Shown here piece after piece: positions 7,874 to 16,373 of a stretch of DNA of 48,010 nucleotides. The notes beneath the pieces were generated by a model. It saw only the letters and a list, made by a program, of their open reading frames with translations, ran no database searches and was not told the origin of the DNA. Each line of letters opens with the position of its first letter. Position 1 is the stretch's first letter. Source of the DNA: an uncultured Chloroflexota bacterium (GTDB lineage Bacteria > Chloroflexota > Anaerolineae > UBA4142 > SHND01); the NCBI GenBank assembly GCA_937870825.1, contig CALMZO010000192.1, positions 1 to 48,010 of the forward strand, given 5' to 3'. The position numbers were made by a program, and so were the translations under genes.

Positions 7874-7910
7874 AAAACGTGCGCCGAGAAAATTTCTCGG
7901 CGCACGTTTT
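7874..7910. terminator. Bidirectional intrinsic terminator
   Basis: 18-base perfect arms (AAAACGTGCGCCGAGAAA and its complement) around one central A. The A and T runs at the ends work for both strands. It serves the secreted protein (+) and the Uma2 gene (-), whose stop codon overlaps the T run. Confidence 0.93.
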
Positions 7911-8628
7911 ATTTCACGACGTTGGTCTGTAATTTCTCGACAAACTTTTGATGCTCCTCCGACGCAATCCCCTTTTGCAATTCCGCCAATACCCCCGCCA
8001 AATCGCCGCTCAACATTTTATCCACCGCCATCCGCAAACCCGGAAAAATTTCGCTGCGGATGATTCCCTCCGCATCCGGCTCGACGCGTTCGTATTTTCC
8101 TTCGCGGAGGCGGAACCAGTCGAGCGCCTTGTCTTGGGTACGCCAGACGAGATATTCTTGCACACCAGTACGACGATAGACATGCAATTTTTGATGTAGA
8201 TCGCGCGAGACGGTGCTTGCAGCAACTTCGACAACGAGTTCAGGCGCACCCTCAATGTAACCATCCTCGTTCAAGCGCGAATTACCGCCATCGTCTGGCT
8301 CCAGGCGTAAATACGCATCCGGCTGAAACTCATTGTCTGTATCTAGCAAGACCGAACCATTATCCCCAAGCTCGACATGCGGAGTCTCTGCTACATACAC
8401 TCCCAACCAAGCCACAATCGAACCTTGCGGTTTGGCGTGTGGCACATGACGCGCAGGTGAACTCATAAAGACCACTCCTTCAATCAATTCTGCGCGAACA
8501 TTTTCGGGCATTTCTTCATAACGGCGATGAAATTCTTGGCGCGTCAAACGGTCTCCGTTCTCTAGTGGCGGAACCCGTTCTCGCAATGGTTCAAGCGCTC
8601 GCGTACGCGGCATCAACTCAACCGACAT
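7909..8628 (-). CDS. Uma2 family (DUF820) putative endonuclease
   Basis: 239 residues with the Uma2 restriction-endonuclease-like fold: AELIEGVVFM (first acidic residue), FQPDAYLRLEPD, then PELVVEVAASTVSRDLHQKLHVYRRTGVQEYLVW, which carries the ExV and the downstream Lys/Tyr of the PD-(D/E)XK core. The family is widespread in cyanobacteria and Chloroflexota in many copies; its substrate is unknown. The N-terminal 25 residues are outside the domain and the last 30 form a helical tail. ATG at 8628 has AGGAGG just upstream (TAAGGAGGATGT). No functional link to neighbours is evident. Confidence 0.88.
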   Translation of the reverse strand: MSVELMPRTRALEPLRERVPPLENGDRLTRQEFHRRYEEMPENVRAELIEGVVFMSSPARHVPHAKPQGSIVAWLGVYVAETPHVELGDNGSVLLDTDNEFQPDAYLRLEPDDGGNSRLNEDGYIEGAPELVVEVAASTVSRDLHQKLHVYRRTGVQEYLVWRTQDKALDWFRLREGKYERVEPDAEGIIRSEIFPGLRMAVDKMLSGDLAGVLAELQKGIASEEHQKFVEKLQTNVVK

Positions 8629-8659
8629 ACATCCTCCTTACTCACATATGCAAATCGGA

Positions 8660-10213
8660 TTATACCGCGCGCGCCGCCGCCGCGCCAACCTTTTCAAACG
8701 AATCTTTTAACGCGGGATACAAACCGCGATACACCTGATAGTATTCTTTGTACACGCCAACATATTGTGATGGCGTAACCGAATTTGTCACGCGAATCGT
8801 CTGCGCGCACGCCTCCTCGACGCTCGCGTACACGCCCGCGCCGACGCCCGCGAGCAACGCCGCGCCATACGCCGCGCCTTCGGTACGGAATCCGCTTTCG
8901 GGGTTCCAATTGACCAACGCAATTTCGGAATTGAAAACGTCCGCGAGAATTTGCCGCCACAATGCACTGCGCGCGCCGCCGCCCGACGCGCGCACTTGCG
9001 AAATGTTCAAGCCCAACGCGCGCATCAATTCCAACGAATCGCGCAAGCCGTACGCGACCCCTTCCAACACCGCGCGCGCAAAATGGTCTTTGCTGTGACG
9101 CAAGGTAATTCCAAAAAATGTGCCGCGCGCGTTTGGGTCGGGATACGGCGTGCGTTCGCCTGTGAGATACGGCAGAAAAATCAATCCTTCACAGCCCGCC
9201 TCTACGCGCGCCGCTTCAGCTGTCAAAATCTCATACACATCTTTGTTCTCGCTTCTCGCCTCTCGTTTCTCTTCCTCCCCCAACGCATCACGAAACCAAC
9301 GAAAACTTCCCGCCGCCGAAAGCATGACACCCATCAAATGCCATTTGTTCGGCGCCGCATGACAAAACGCGTGCAGCAACCCGTTCGGCTCTAAACGGTA
9401 CGAATCGCTTGACGCAAACACGACTCCCGACGTGCCGAGCGTCGCGCTCACAATTCCTTCTTGTACGATGCCTGTGCCGACGGCTTGCGCGGCTTGGTCG
9501 CCGCCGCCCCCAACGACGGGCGTGCCTTGCACCAATCCCGTTTCGCGCGCCGCGCCCGCCGAAATTTTCGCGCTCACCACCGGCGATTCAAACACATCGG
9601 GCAGCCACGCGCGCGGAATGTCACTCGCTTTCAACAATTCATCCGACCAATCGCGTTTCGCCACGTCGAGCAGCGCCGTCCCCGACGCGTCGCTCACTTC
9701 TGTCGCGTACGCGCCCGTCAACATGTAACGCAAATAATCTTTCGGCAAAAGTACGTGCGCGGCGCGGGCGTACACTTCGGGTTCGTTTTCGCGCACCCAC
9801 AAAATTTTCGGCGCGGTAAATCCCGGCAGTACCGGATTTCCAATCAACTGTAATACATTTTTCGCGCCGCCGACGCGTTCCGTAATTTCCGCGCACTGTT
9901 TCGCGGTGCGTTGGTCATTCCACATGATGCACGGACGCAAAACATTGCCGTCCTTGTCGAGCAACACGAGTCCGTGCATTTGGCCCGTGAGACCGATGCC
10001 CGCGATTTCGCGCGCGGGAATTTTTTCCAAGACGCGGCGAATCACATTCACACACGCGCGCCACCAATCGGACGGATTCTGTTCCGCCCACAATGGACGC
10101 GGCGTAAAAAATTCGTACTCGTCGCTTGCGGTGGCAACAACATTGCCGCGTTCGTCCATCACCACTGCTTTGGTTGCGGTGGTACTGACGTCAATGCCGA
10201 GTAGGAAAGACAT
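8660..10213 (-). CDS. xylB: Xylulokinase
   Basis: 517 residues, FGGY carbohydrate kinase. Phosphorylates D-xylulose to D-xylulose 5-phosphate. The N-terminal ATPase motif GIDVSTTATKAVVMD, the substrate-binding MH (LTGQMHGLVLLD, 79-80), WNDQRT, and catalytic Asp239 in GTPVVGGGGDQ are all present, as is the C-terminal ASGGGARS nucleotide motif. Compared with typical xylulokinases there is a hydrophilic extra loop at about 313-324 (EEEKREARSENK), encoded by a heptamer array (9246-9273). The neighbouring gene is a GH3 hydrolase. A XylA-like isomerase and a XylR-type operator elsewhere in the window support a xylose pathway. The kinase could accept a related ketopentose. Confidence 0.9.
   Translation of the reverse strand: MSFLLGIDVSTTATKAVVMDERGNVVATASDEYEFFTPRPLWAEQNPSDWWRACVNVIRRVLEKIPAREIAGIGLTGQMHGLVLLDKDGNVLRPCIMWNDQRTAKQCAEITERVGGAKNVLQLIGNPVLPGFTAPKILWVRENEPEVYARAAHVLLPKDYLRYMLTGAYATEVSDASGTALLDVAKRDWSDELLKASDIPRAWLPDVFESPVVSAKISAGAARETGLVQGTPVVGGGGDQAAQAVGTGIVQEGIVSATLGTSGVVFASSDSYRLEPNGLLHAFCHAAPNKWHLMGVMLSAAGSFRWFRDALGEEEKREARSENKDVYEILTAEAARVEAGCEGLIFLPYLTGERTPYPDPNARGTFFGITLRHSKDHFARAVLEGVAYGLRDSLELMRALGLNISQVRASGGGARSALWRQILADVFNSEIALVNWNPESGFRTEGAAYGAALLAGVGAGVYASVEEACAQTIRVTNSVTPSQYVGVYKEYYQVYRGLYPALKDSFEKVGAAAARAV
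9246..9273. repeat. Four heptamers inside xylB
   Basis: Units TTCTCGC, TTCTCGC, CTCTCGT, TTCTCTT in register 7. They encode the extra EEEKREARSE loop and are stop-free in this strand. One arm only. Confidence 0.6.
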
Positions 10214-10221
10214 GGTTGGAT

Positions 10222-10260
10222 GACGTTTGACGTTTCACGTCATTCATCAAACGTGAAACG
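10222..10260. repeat. Heptamer inverted repeat before xylB
   Basis: GACGTTT GACGTTT CACGT, a 10-base loop, and a complementary arm; CGTTTCACGT (10231-10240) pairs perfectly with 10251-10260. Fills the gap between the GH3 gene and xylB. Confidence 0.75.
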
Positions 10261-10269
10261 GCAATTGCA

Positions 10270-11589
10270 TTATGATTTGATTTTCGCTTTCAAGCGCATA
10301 ATGCGTTGATACGATTCGTCAATGCGTTGCTCGGAAATTTTTCCGTCATTCACAAGTTGCCGGATGATGTTGACGGCGCGAATCGCAACGTCGGGTTCGT
10401 ACACCAAATTGTTGGCGATGGCGAGAATGTCCACGCCCGCGTTGATTGCCAATTCTATCGCCTGCTCGAAACCAAAATACTGACGAATTGCGCCCATTTG
10501 CATATCGTCGCTGATGACAACACCCTCATAGCCGAGCTGCGCGCGCAGGATGCCCGTGATGATTTTTTTGGAAAGCGTCGCGGGATATTGTGGGTCGAGG
10601 TTCGCATTGAAAATGTGCGCGGTCATAATCGAATCGGCGAGACCCGCGCGAATCAGGTTGCGGTACGGTTCCAGTTCGATGTCTTGCCATGTGGTGGTGA
10701 CATCCACGAATCCCTGATGGGAATCGCCGGTCGAACTGCCGTGTCCGGGAAAATGTTTGAGCGTGGTGAGAATGTTTTGCGCGTGATAGCCCTCGATTTC
10801 GGCAAGCGCTTGTGTGGTGACGATGTGCGGGTCGGCGGAAAAACTGCGCCGGTACTTTCCGATGATGGGATTGTCGGGATTCAAGTTGAGATCCACAACC
10901 GGCGCGAGATTCATGTTGATACCCATTTCGCGCAAAATTTTTCCTTCCGCTTCTGCCGCGGCGCGTGTCAGCGCCTCATCGTTTTTCATTCCATAAAATT
11001 CTTGCGGCTGCGTTGCCGGAAAGCCAAATTGTTCACCCAGCCGCGAAACGATGCCGCCTTCTTGGTCAATTGTGATGAGCAGCGGCGTTTCTGCGTACTC
11101 TTGCAGAGACGCGTTCAATGCTTGCAGCTGCGCGGGCGATTGGATATTGCGCTCGAATTTTTTCAACTGGCTGTCGTAACTGAAAAGGACCACCGCGCCG
11201 AGATTGCGCTCGGCAAGATCGCGGACAATTGCATCGTCCGCTTTTAATTCATAGCCGCGAAAACCGAGCAGGAGCATTTGCCCAATTTTCGCGTCGAGGT
11301 CAACATCGGGAGTTTGGTTTGGAGAGGTTGGCATAGTTGTTGGACTGGCAAAAGGAGTTGGAGTCGGCACGCGCCGAGTTGATGTCGCGTGTGTTGCAGA
11401 GAAAGGTGGCGCAAGGGTTGGCGTGTTGTTGGCACAACTTGCGGCAAGCGTGAGCAAAATAGTTTGTCCGCCGAAGACAAGAAACTGCCGACGATATACC
11501 TTTAGACTTTTCACTTTGCTGCGCGAATCCAATCCGTTAGAAGAAAAGCAAGAATTCGTGTTGTTCGGGTCATTGGTGGACAGGTTCAA
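10270..11589 (-). CDS. Family 3 glycoside hydrolase lipoprotein (NagZ/beta-hexosaminidase-like)
   Basis: 439 residues as read from the TTG at 11589. Twin-Arg-like and hydrophobic leader (YRRQFLVFGGQTILLTLAAS) with a lipobox Cys at about residue 52, then a Thr/Pro linker and one GH3 TIM-barrel. Signature KHFPGHGSSTGDSHQG supplies the His-Asp dyad region used by NagZ-type enzymes as acid/base; the nucleophile Asp is in VISDDMQMGAI. Secreted or membrane-anchored enzyme, probably releasing terminal beta-linked GlcNAc or another sugar. Start uncertain: TTG at 11589 overlaps the RidA stop (TTGA), while GTG at 11514 would give a more compact signal peptide; neither has a strong RBS. Co-transcribed with ridA. 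Confidence 0.87.
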   Translation of the reverse strand: MNLSTNDPNNTNSCFSSNGLDSRSKVKSLKVYRRQFLVFGGQTILLTLAASCANNTPTLAPPFSATHATSTRRVPTPTPFASPTTMPTSPNQTPDVDLDAKIGQMLLLGFRGYELKADDAIVRDLAERNLGAVVLFSYDSQLKKFERNIQSPAQLQALNASLQEYAETPLLITIDQEGGIVSRLGEQFGFPATQPQEFYGMKNDEALTRAAAEAEGKILREMGINMNLAPVVDLNLNPDNPIIGKYRRSFSADPHIVTTQALAEIEGYHAQNILTTLKHFPGHGSSTGDSHQGFVDVTTTWQDIELEPYRNLIRAGLADSIMTAHIFNANLDPQYPATLSKKIITGILRAQLGYEGVVISDDMQMGAIRQYFGFEQAIELAINAGVDILAIANNLVYEPDVAIRAVNIIRQLVNDGKISEQRIDESYQRIMRLKAKIKS

Positions 11590-11978
11590 TCCCGCGCTGC
11601 AATCGCTTCTATTTCAATCAACAATTCGGGCAGCGCCAACGCTTGCACGCCAATCAGCGTGCTCGCGGGCGGCTGCTGCGCGTTGAAATACTGCGCGCGG
11701 ATTTCGCGAATGAGGATGCGGTCTTCGGGTTTGTAATTCACAATCAATGTCGTCACCTTGACCACATCGTCGAACGTTGCGCCCGCGCTCGCCAACGCGG
11801 TTTTCAAATTTTCAAACACCTGGATTGTTTGCGCGCGCAATCCCTCTTGAATTTTTCCTTGCGGGTCAATGCCGATTTGTCCCGAAATGTAAATCGTTTT
11901 GCGCGCGTCGGTGATGACAACATGCGTGTAGCCGGTCGGCGGCGCAATGCCTTCGGGATTGATAAATTGATTGTTCAT
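11586..11978 (-). CDS. RidA family protein (reactive enamine/imine deaminase-like)
   Basis: 130 residues, full-length YjgF/YER057c/UK114 fold: ISGQIGIDPQGKI, QTIQVFENLKTALASAGATFDDVVKVT, and the C-terminal PASTLIGVQALALPELLIEIEAIA. RidA proteins hydrolyse 2-aminoacrylate-type imines. The usual catalytic Arg, in a segment of the form xPARxxxxV, is replaced here (PASTLIGV), so it may belong to a RidA subfamily without deaminase activity. ATG overlaps the stop of the upstream membrane protein (ATGA), showing translational coupling. Confidence 0.9.
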   Translation of the reverse strand: MNNQFINPEGIAPPTGYTHVVITDARKTIYISGQIGIDPQGKIQEGLRAQTIQVFENLKTALASAGATFDDVVKVTTLIVNYKPEDRILIREIRAQYFNAQQPPASTLIGVQALALPELLIEIEAIAARD

Positions 11979-13111
11979 GTGAGCTCCTTGTTGATTTCTT
12001 CCGCAATGGCTTGGCTGATTTTTTTACCGGGACGCACGAGGTTTTGCAGGCGCAGCGAACGGTCCGAAGACCACGGCGCGTACGGCGCCATCGTCAACGC
12101 ACACAGCGCGAGCAGCGGTACATCATAGTTCACGCGCCATCCTGCAAAATCGCGCCACGCTTGGTCGCGGTCGGTTTTGAGCGGCACGCCCTGTTGTGCC
12201 AAATTATCGCACACTGTATCATACTCGACGCGCGCAATGCTAATCGGGTCATCGGGTTTCGGATTCGGATTGTACGGAATACGAAAAAAATCGCAGATGC
12301 GGCGCAAGGCAATGAATCCCGCGCGAATGCACAAATCCGCTTGCGCGTCACGCGGAATGTCGAGCGTCGAACGCGCAAACGCCGCGCAGTCCAAAATCGC
12401 GCCCGCGGCGGTGATCCACGAACGGTCGGACTGCTGCGAACGAAAAAAAATCACGGCGAAAATCGAAGTGTGACTTTCTTCAATATCGGCGAACCATTGT
12501 TCCCACACGCGCCATTGTTCGCTCAAATTTTCCAAACCGTGAATGCGGTTGTAGCGCGCAATCATTTCCCACGCGGTCGGCGGCGAACCGGCGCGCACGT
12601 CGAGCAAATTCACCATCACTTCGCGGCGTTGAAAAATTCCATAAATCGTCGGCAAGTACGCAATCAAAAGTGCGATGAGGGTCAAACCAATTAACGCTTC
12701 GCTGAACGTCAAAAGATATTCGGGGAATCTCGAGACCGCGACAAAACCGAGCGTCAACACGGACGAACCGCTCACCTCGAACGATTTGATGAAATCGCCA
12801 TAGCCCACACTCCAAAACATTAACGTGTAACCGAGCGTGACGAGAAAAATCCACGTCGGCGGCAATGCCAACAAGGCGACGGGCGCAAAAAATGCCATTG
12901 CGCGGTCGCGCTCTTGATACGTCCGCGCCTTGTGTGTGAGCAAAAGAAAAACGGACAACACGCGTCGAAACACAAAACCCGTGAGCAGGTCACCCGCGCT
13001 GCGCGGCACGACAAAGGTTTCGACGGCGGAAAAAATGGTCGCGATGACGATGGCGAGACCGAAAAGAAAGACAAACGCTTGAATTAGAAATTGGGGAAGG
13101 GAATCGAACAC
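11975..13111 (-). CDS. Conserved multi-pass membrane protein, unknown function
   Basis: 378 residues. About four hydrophobic segments in the first 180 residues (for example FLIQAFVFLFGLAIVIATIFSAV, FFAPVALLALPPTWIFLVTLGYTLMFW, ALIGLTLIALLIAYLPTIYGIF), then a soluble helical C-terminal half. The segment LSGSS-like FEVSGSSVLTLGF followed by LLDVRAGSPPTAWEMIARY resembles a conserved family sometimes annotated as ion-channel-like. A chance SVGYGD resembles a K-channel filter but is not placed like one. First gene of a three-gene coupled set with ridA and the GH3 gene. Confidence 0.7.
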   Translation of the reverse strand: MFDSLPQFLIQAFVFLFGLAIVIATIFSAVETFVVPRSAGDLLTGFVFRRVLSVFLLLTHKARTYQERDRAMAFFAPVALLALPPTWIFLVTLGYTLMFWSVGYGDFIKSFEVSGSSVLTLGFVAVSRFPEYLLTFSEALIGLTLIALLIAYLPTIYGIFQRREVMVNLLDVRAGSPPTAWEMIARYNRIHGLENLSEQWRVWEQWFADIEESHTSIFAVIFFRSQQSDRSWITAAGAILDCAAFARSTLDIPRDAQADLCIRAGFIALRRICDFFRIPYNPNPKPDDPISIARVEYDTVCDNLAQQGVPLKTDRDQAWRDFAGWRVNYDVPLLALCALTMAPYAPWSSDRSLRLQNLVRPGKKISQAIAEEINKELT

Positions 13112-13118
13112 AAAATTA

Positions 13119-13265
13119 TTATCCGCGAATTACGCGAATAAGACGAATCTGCTTTGCAGGTAACGCCGCGCCGAGCGTGAACATGTTGAGCAGACCGGCG
13201 GGGAGGATGGTGGAGAGATTTGTCGTGTTGCCTGAAAGATTATCGAGAATCGCTTTTGAGGTCAT
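13119..13265 (-). CDS. Short 48-aa frame, possible gene remnant
   Basis: ATG at 13265 leads through TSKAILDNLSGNTTNLSTILPAGLLNMFTLGAALPAKQ, which looks like protein, but the last 8 residues are encoded by a common ATTCGCG-type repeat (13115-13145) and the frame stops there. Probably the 5' end of a gene cut off by a repeat or rearrangement. Not identified. Confidence 0.25.
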   Translation of the reverse strand: MTSKAILDNLSGNTTNLSTILPAGLLNMFTLGAALPAKQIRLIRVIRG

Positions 13266-13277
13266 TTAGATTTTTGC

Positions 13278-13306
13278 TTGTATTCTCTATAAATCTGCGG
13301 TATATT
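13278..13306 (+). promoter_or_regulatory. Promoter of the DNA methyltransferase
   Basis: TTGTAT (13278-13283), 17-base spacer, TATATT (13301-13306), 34 bases before the ATG at 13341, which has AAGGGA about 10 bases upstream. Confidence 0.55.
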
Positions 13307-13340
13307 ATCTTTAGGTACATAGTTCAAGGGAATCTCACCG

Positions 13341-14465
13341 ATGCCGAAACTTCAACTGTGGGGTTATCGCTGTGAGCGATGCGGACACGATTGGCTGCCG
13401 CGCGAACAGGAACAAGAACCGCGTGTCTGCCCCAAATGCAAAAGCCCATATTGGAATCAGCCCCGTCGCGCGTTACGTCAAACACAGTCGGCATACAAAA
13501 TCAGCCAAGCTCATTTCATTTCGGTTGAGGATTATGCTGCCGGCTATCCTGCGGAAACGGTTGGTCATTCCTTGCTCGTTCATGCGGATTGCTTTGACTG
13601 GTTGAGCGATATTCCCGAAGACTCGTTACACGCAATTGTGACTGACCCTCCGTATGGAGTAAAAGAATATGAACAGGAACAACTGACGAAACGCAAAAAC
13701 GGCAGTGGGGGAATCTGGCGGATTCCCCCGTCTTTTGACGGGAGTGTGCGTGCGCCGTTGCCGCGTTTTACCGCGCTGAACGAAAGAGAGCGCGTTCAGT
13801 TATCCCACTTTTTCCAAAAATGGGCTGAATTATCCTACCGCGCATTGCGCCCTGGTGGACATATCCTAATCGCCAGTAATGCATTTTTGTCACAGTTGGT
13901 TTTCTCCGCGCTCGTTGCTAAGGGATTAGAGTTTCGCGGCGAGATTATTCGGCTTGTGCGTACTTTTCGTGGCGGAGACCGTCCCAAAAATGCGGAAGAA
14001 GAATTTCCGCAAGTGTCATCCTTGCCACGCAGTTGTTATGAACCTTGGGGTCTTTTTCGCAAACCGATGCCGCGCAATATGACTGTCAGTCAATGTTTGC
14101 GAAAATTTGGCACAGGCGGTTTGCGCCGCCCTCATCCCGAGCAACCTTTTTCCGACGTTATTACCAGCGAGCGTACCTCTCAAGTTGAACGCGAGATCGC
14201 GAATCATCCAAGCTTAAAGCCCCAATCCTTTATGCGGCAACTTGTTCATGCTGTTCTTCCACTTGGCTCTGGAATCATTGCAGACCCGTTCATGGGCAGT
14301 GGCTCAACCGTTGCCGCGGCAGAAGCGATGCAGTTACAGTGTATCGGCGTCGAGCGACACTTGGAATACTATGAATTGAGCAAACGCGCGATTCCTCAAC
14401 TCGCGCGGCTCTCCGTTGCGCGCATCCTTGATAGTGAACCAGCGCAGCTCACGCTACAGATGTAG
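13341..14465 (+). CDS. DNA (N4/N6) methyltransferase with N-terminal zinc ribbon
   Basis: 374 residues. Residues 8-38 form a zinc ribbon (CERCGHDW...RVCPKCKSPYW). The methyltransferase domain follows with motif IV DPPY (TDPPYGV, near residue 105) before the SAM-binding motif I (DPFMGSGST, near 325), the beta-class order of the N6_N4_Mtase family. It methylates the exocyclic amine of A or C in a short target site. It faces a restriction-endonuclease-like gene tail to tail with a 17-bp overlap, so the pair is a type II restriction-modification system. The zinc ribbon fused to the enzyme is unusual and may assist DNA binding. Base composition is less CGCG-rich than the neighbours, as expected for acquired modules. 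Confidence 0.88.
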   Translation: MPKLQLWGYRCERCGHDWLPREQEQEPRVCPKCKSPYWNQPRRALRQTQSAYKISQAHFISVEDYAAGYPAETVGHSLLVHADCFDWLSDIPEDSLHAIVTDPPYGVKEYEQEQLTKRKNGSGGIWRIPPSFDGSVRAPLPRFTALNERERVQLSHFFQKWAELSYRALRPGGHILIASNAFLSQLVFSALVAKGLEFRGEIIRLVRTFRGGDRPKNAEEEFPQVSSLPRSCYEPWGLFRKPMPRNMTVSQCLRKFGTGGLRRPHPEQPFSDVITSERTSQVEREIANHPSLKPQSFMRQLVHAVLPLGSGIIADPFMGSGSTVAAAEAMQLQCIGVERHLEYYELSKRAIPQLARLSVARILDSEPAQLTLQM

Positions 14466-15087
14466 GCACATCGCGATAAATCCAATTTGCCATCATCTTG
14501 CGATACCCTCTATCCGTTACGCTTGCTGTTATTGTTCTGCGACTTGTCGCTCCCCGTCCAGAAAAAATCCAATCCTCTTTTGTTAGTCGCGCACCAGCCA
14601 CTTGAACAAATCGAAAGGAACGTGGCACGGTATCGCGCGGACGATTGCAGTCAAACACAAAAACCATTAACCACCCATCTTCGGGATTGTGTCCTTGCCA
14701 CCCGCGTAGATATCGCGATGCTTTTATCTCGATGCCTTCATTGCTGTATTGTATTGCATCCTTGGGGAACATTCCGATTGGCACAAGGTCTGGATATCCG
14801 TTGTGGTATGTGTTCTTGACTAATGCTGAACAGTATTTCGGAATAGTCGTCGTCATAAACTCACTGACAATGCTGCTAAAGTTGGCAGGCATCAGCATGG
14901 TCTCAAGACGAGAAATCTCCCGCCGATTTAATTCCAAATTCACGAACTTTAAGAAATCGAGAAATGACTGCATCGCGGAAGAAAGATGTTCGAGTTGCAA
15001 GCCGTACGGTAATTCTGCATTCGGATTAAAACCGCCACCGCTGGTCGGAATCGGAGTGCATGCAGAATGTTCCAAATTTTTTGCCAT
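14449..15087 (-). CDS. Probable type II restriction endonuclease (PD-(D/E)XK)
   Basis: 212 residues. The central segment YPDLVPIGMFP followed about 15 residues later by GIEIKASR is a classic PD...ExK nuclease core (Asp about 100, Glu and Lys about 119-121). The C-terminal part (YLRGWQGHNPEDGWLMVFVFDC and FVQVAGARL) has the beta-strand pattern seen in restriction enzymes. I do not recognise the specificity. Convergent with the methyltransferase; separate promoters would allow methylation to be set up first. The assignment rests on the motif and the neighbour. Confidence 0.75.
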   Translation of the reverse strand: MAKNLEHSACTPIPTSGGGFNPNAELPYGLQLEHLSSAMQSFLDFLKFVNLELNRREISRLETMLMPANFSSIVSEFMTTTIPKYCSALVKNTYHNGYPDLVPIGMFPKDAIQYSNEGIEIKASRYLRGWQGHNPEDGWLMVFVFDCNRPRDTVPRSFRFVQVAGARLTKEDWIFSGRGATSRRTITASVTDRGYRKMMANWIYRDVPTSVA

Positions 15088-15105
15088 GTTGCGAGCTGAA
15101 TTATC

Positions 15106-15140
15106 AATGATGCCACCCTAACGGGCGGCATCATTTTTAT
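15106..15140. terminator. GC-rich hairpin between the XylA-like and endonuclease genes
   Basis: 13-base arms (15106-15118 and 15123-15135, one mismatch) with a 4-base loop. A T run follows on the plus strand. On the minus strand it follows the XylA-like stop by about 12 bases with a weaker T run, so it could work both ways. Confidence 0.6.
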
Positions 15141-15150
15141 ATCTGCAAAT

Positions 15151-16293
15151 CTATTTCACCTTCCCCATCGGCGGCAATCTTCCCGCATCCATCGCCCGCG
15201 CGCGCACCATGTACGCTTCAATCCAACCGCGCGCCTGGTCAGGGTGTTCGCTTGCCCACACGAGCGATTCGTGGTCGAGGGAATTGATGCGGTCGTTCGC
15301 CGCGCGTAACGCGTCCATCGAAATTTTCAGCGCGGTGTCCACGGGCATTCGTTCGGGATTGATGTCAATGCCGAACCATCCTTGATACCCGTACATTTTC
15401 AACGCGTACAACATCGCCTCGTTCGCTTCCGTCGAAATCACGCCGACGTTCAAGTCCTGGTCGTAATTGCCGAGCGGCTGTGAATTGAGATGAATGTGCG
15501 CGAGACGCGCATACTCCATCACCAGCCCGTACGCGTACGGCAAATCTTCATAGCCCATCAACATATGTCCCACTTCGGGATTCATCGCCACAAGCGCGTG
15601 ACCTTCGTCCAATAATTTTCTGTTCTCGGAATTTTTCAACATGCGCTCGACTTTTTCGCCGAGCAAAATTCCTTCGGACGTGTAGCCGTACAAAATGTGT
15701 CCGCGCGGTTCGTACGGTTTTGGCTCGAATGCGACGCGCACGCCGGGCACCGCGTCCAATGCTTCGGCGAGACCTTGTGCGAAGCGGTCACGCGCCGCGG
15801 TCAAGTCCGCGCCGAACGCGTTTTCGTAACCGTCAATGCCGGGCCACACCACCATAAATTCCGTATCGAGTTCCTTGTTCAACTGCGTGGCTTCTTGGAC
15901 GCGTTCAATCGCGGCGCGGCGCACTTGAGGAATCGGATTCGAGAGCGAACCCCATTCGAATTGTTCATCCCAAAACAACAAGGGAATGACGGTGAGAATC
16001 CGGATGCCCGTATCGCGCGAAAAACTTTTCCACACGTCGAGATTGTCGCGATTGATTTCGTTCGGATAATGCGCTTCCATCGCGCCCAGTCCGTACTCTT
16101 TCAGCGACGCGGCAATGTCCAAACGCGCCGCAAGCTCAATTGTCGGTTTGTATTTGTCGTGAAAGCGCGAATTGGGCGGCGAAAAAAACCACACGCCTGC
16201 GGAAAATTTCAAATCGAGTTCAAACGTTTTCAGATGTTGAACCAATTCGTCAGGCGAGCGGCGGAGAGCTTGGGGGCGAAGATCGCAAAGCAT
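15151..16293 (-). CDS. xylA: Xylose isomerase-like TIM-barrel sugar isomerase
   Basis: 380 residues. It carries the xylose isomerase landmarks: AFEPKPYEPR (metal-ligand Glu), NPEVGHMLMGYE (second Glu plus conserved His), HIHLNSQPLGNYDQDLNVGV (His, Asp ligands), and a late Asp (FGIDINPER). It therefore probably interconverts an aldose and ketose with two divalent metals, feeding xylulose to XylB. Shorter than and diverged from classical 390-440 aa XylA (no WGGREG motif), so a related substrate is possible. Start ATG 16293. A heptamer inverted repeat separates it from the dehydrogenase gene upstream. Confidence 0.75.
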   Translation of the reverse strand: MLCDLRPQALRRSPDELVQHLKTFELDLKFSAGVWFFSPPNSRFHDKYKPTIELAARLDIAASLKEYGLGAMEAHYPNEINRDNLDVWKSFSRDTGIRILTVIPLLFWDEQFEWGSLSNPIPQVRRAAIERVQEATQLNKELDTEFMVVWPGIDGYENAFGADLTAARDRFAQGLAEALDAVPGVRVAFEPKPYEPRGHILYGYTSEGILLGEKVERMLKNSENRKLLDEGHALVAMNPEVGHMLMGYEDLPYAYGLVMEYARLAHIHLNSQPLGNYDQDLNVGVISTEANEAMLYALKMYGYQGWFGIDINPERMPVDTALKISMDALRAANDRINSLDHESLVWASEHPDQARGWIEAYMVRARAMDAGRLPPMGKVK

Positions 16294-16297
16294 GTTA

Positions 16298-16370
16298 GAC
16301 GGATGACGAAGGACGGACGACGGACGACAAGCGATTTTTTGCTTTCGTCATTCGTCGTCCGTCTTCCGTC
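16298..16370. repeat. Heptamer inverted repeat, GACGAAN type
   Basis: Left arm of five 7-base words (GACGGAT GACGAAG GACGGAC GACGGAC GACAAGC), a short T-rich loop, right arm of four complementary words (16343-16370). Same word family as the arms around the four-helix gene at 30263-30733. Lies between two operon genes. Confidence 0.85.
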
Positions 16371-16373
16371 TTG

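Noticed and set aside
12790-12820. SVGYGD in the membrane protein, resembling a potassium-channel selectivity filter
   Set aside because: It is not preceded by a pore helix in the right place and the surrounding FEVSGSSVLTLGF block fits another conserved membrane family better.
16298-16370. Tandem repeats resembling a small CRISPR array
   Set aside because: The unit is only 7 bases without spacers, and arms are inverted rather than direct; no cas genes are present.
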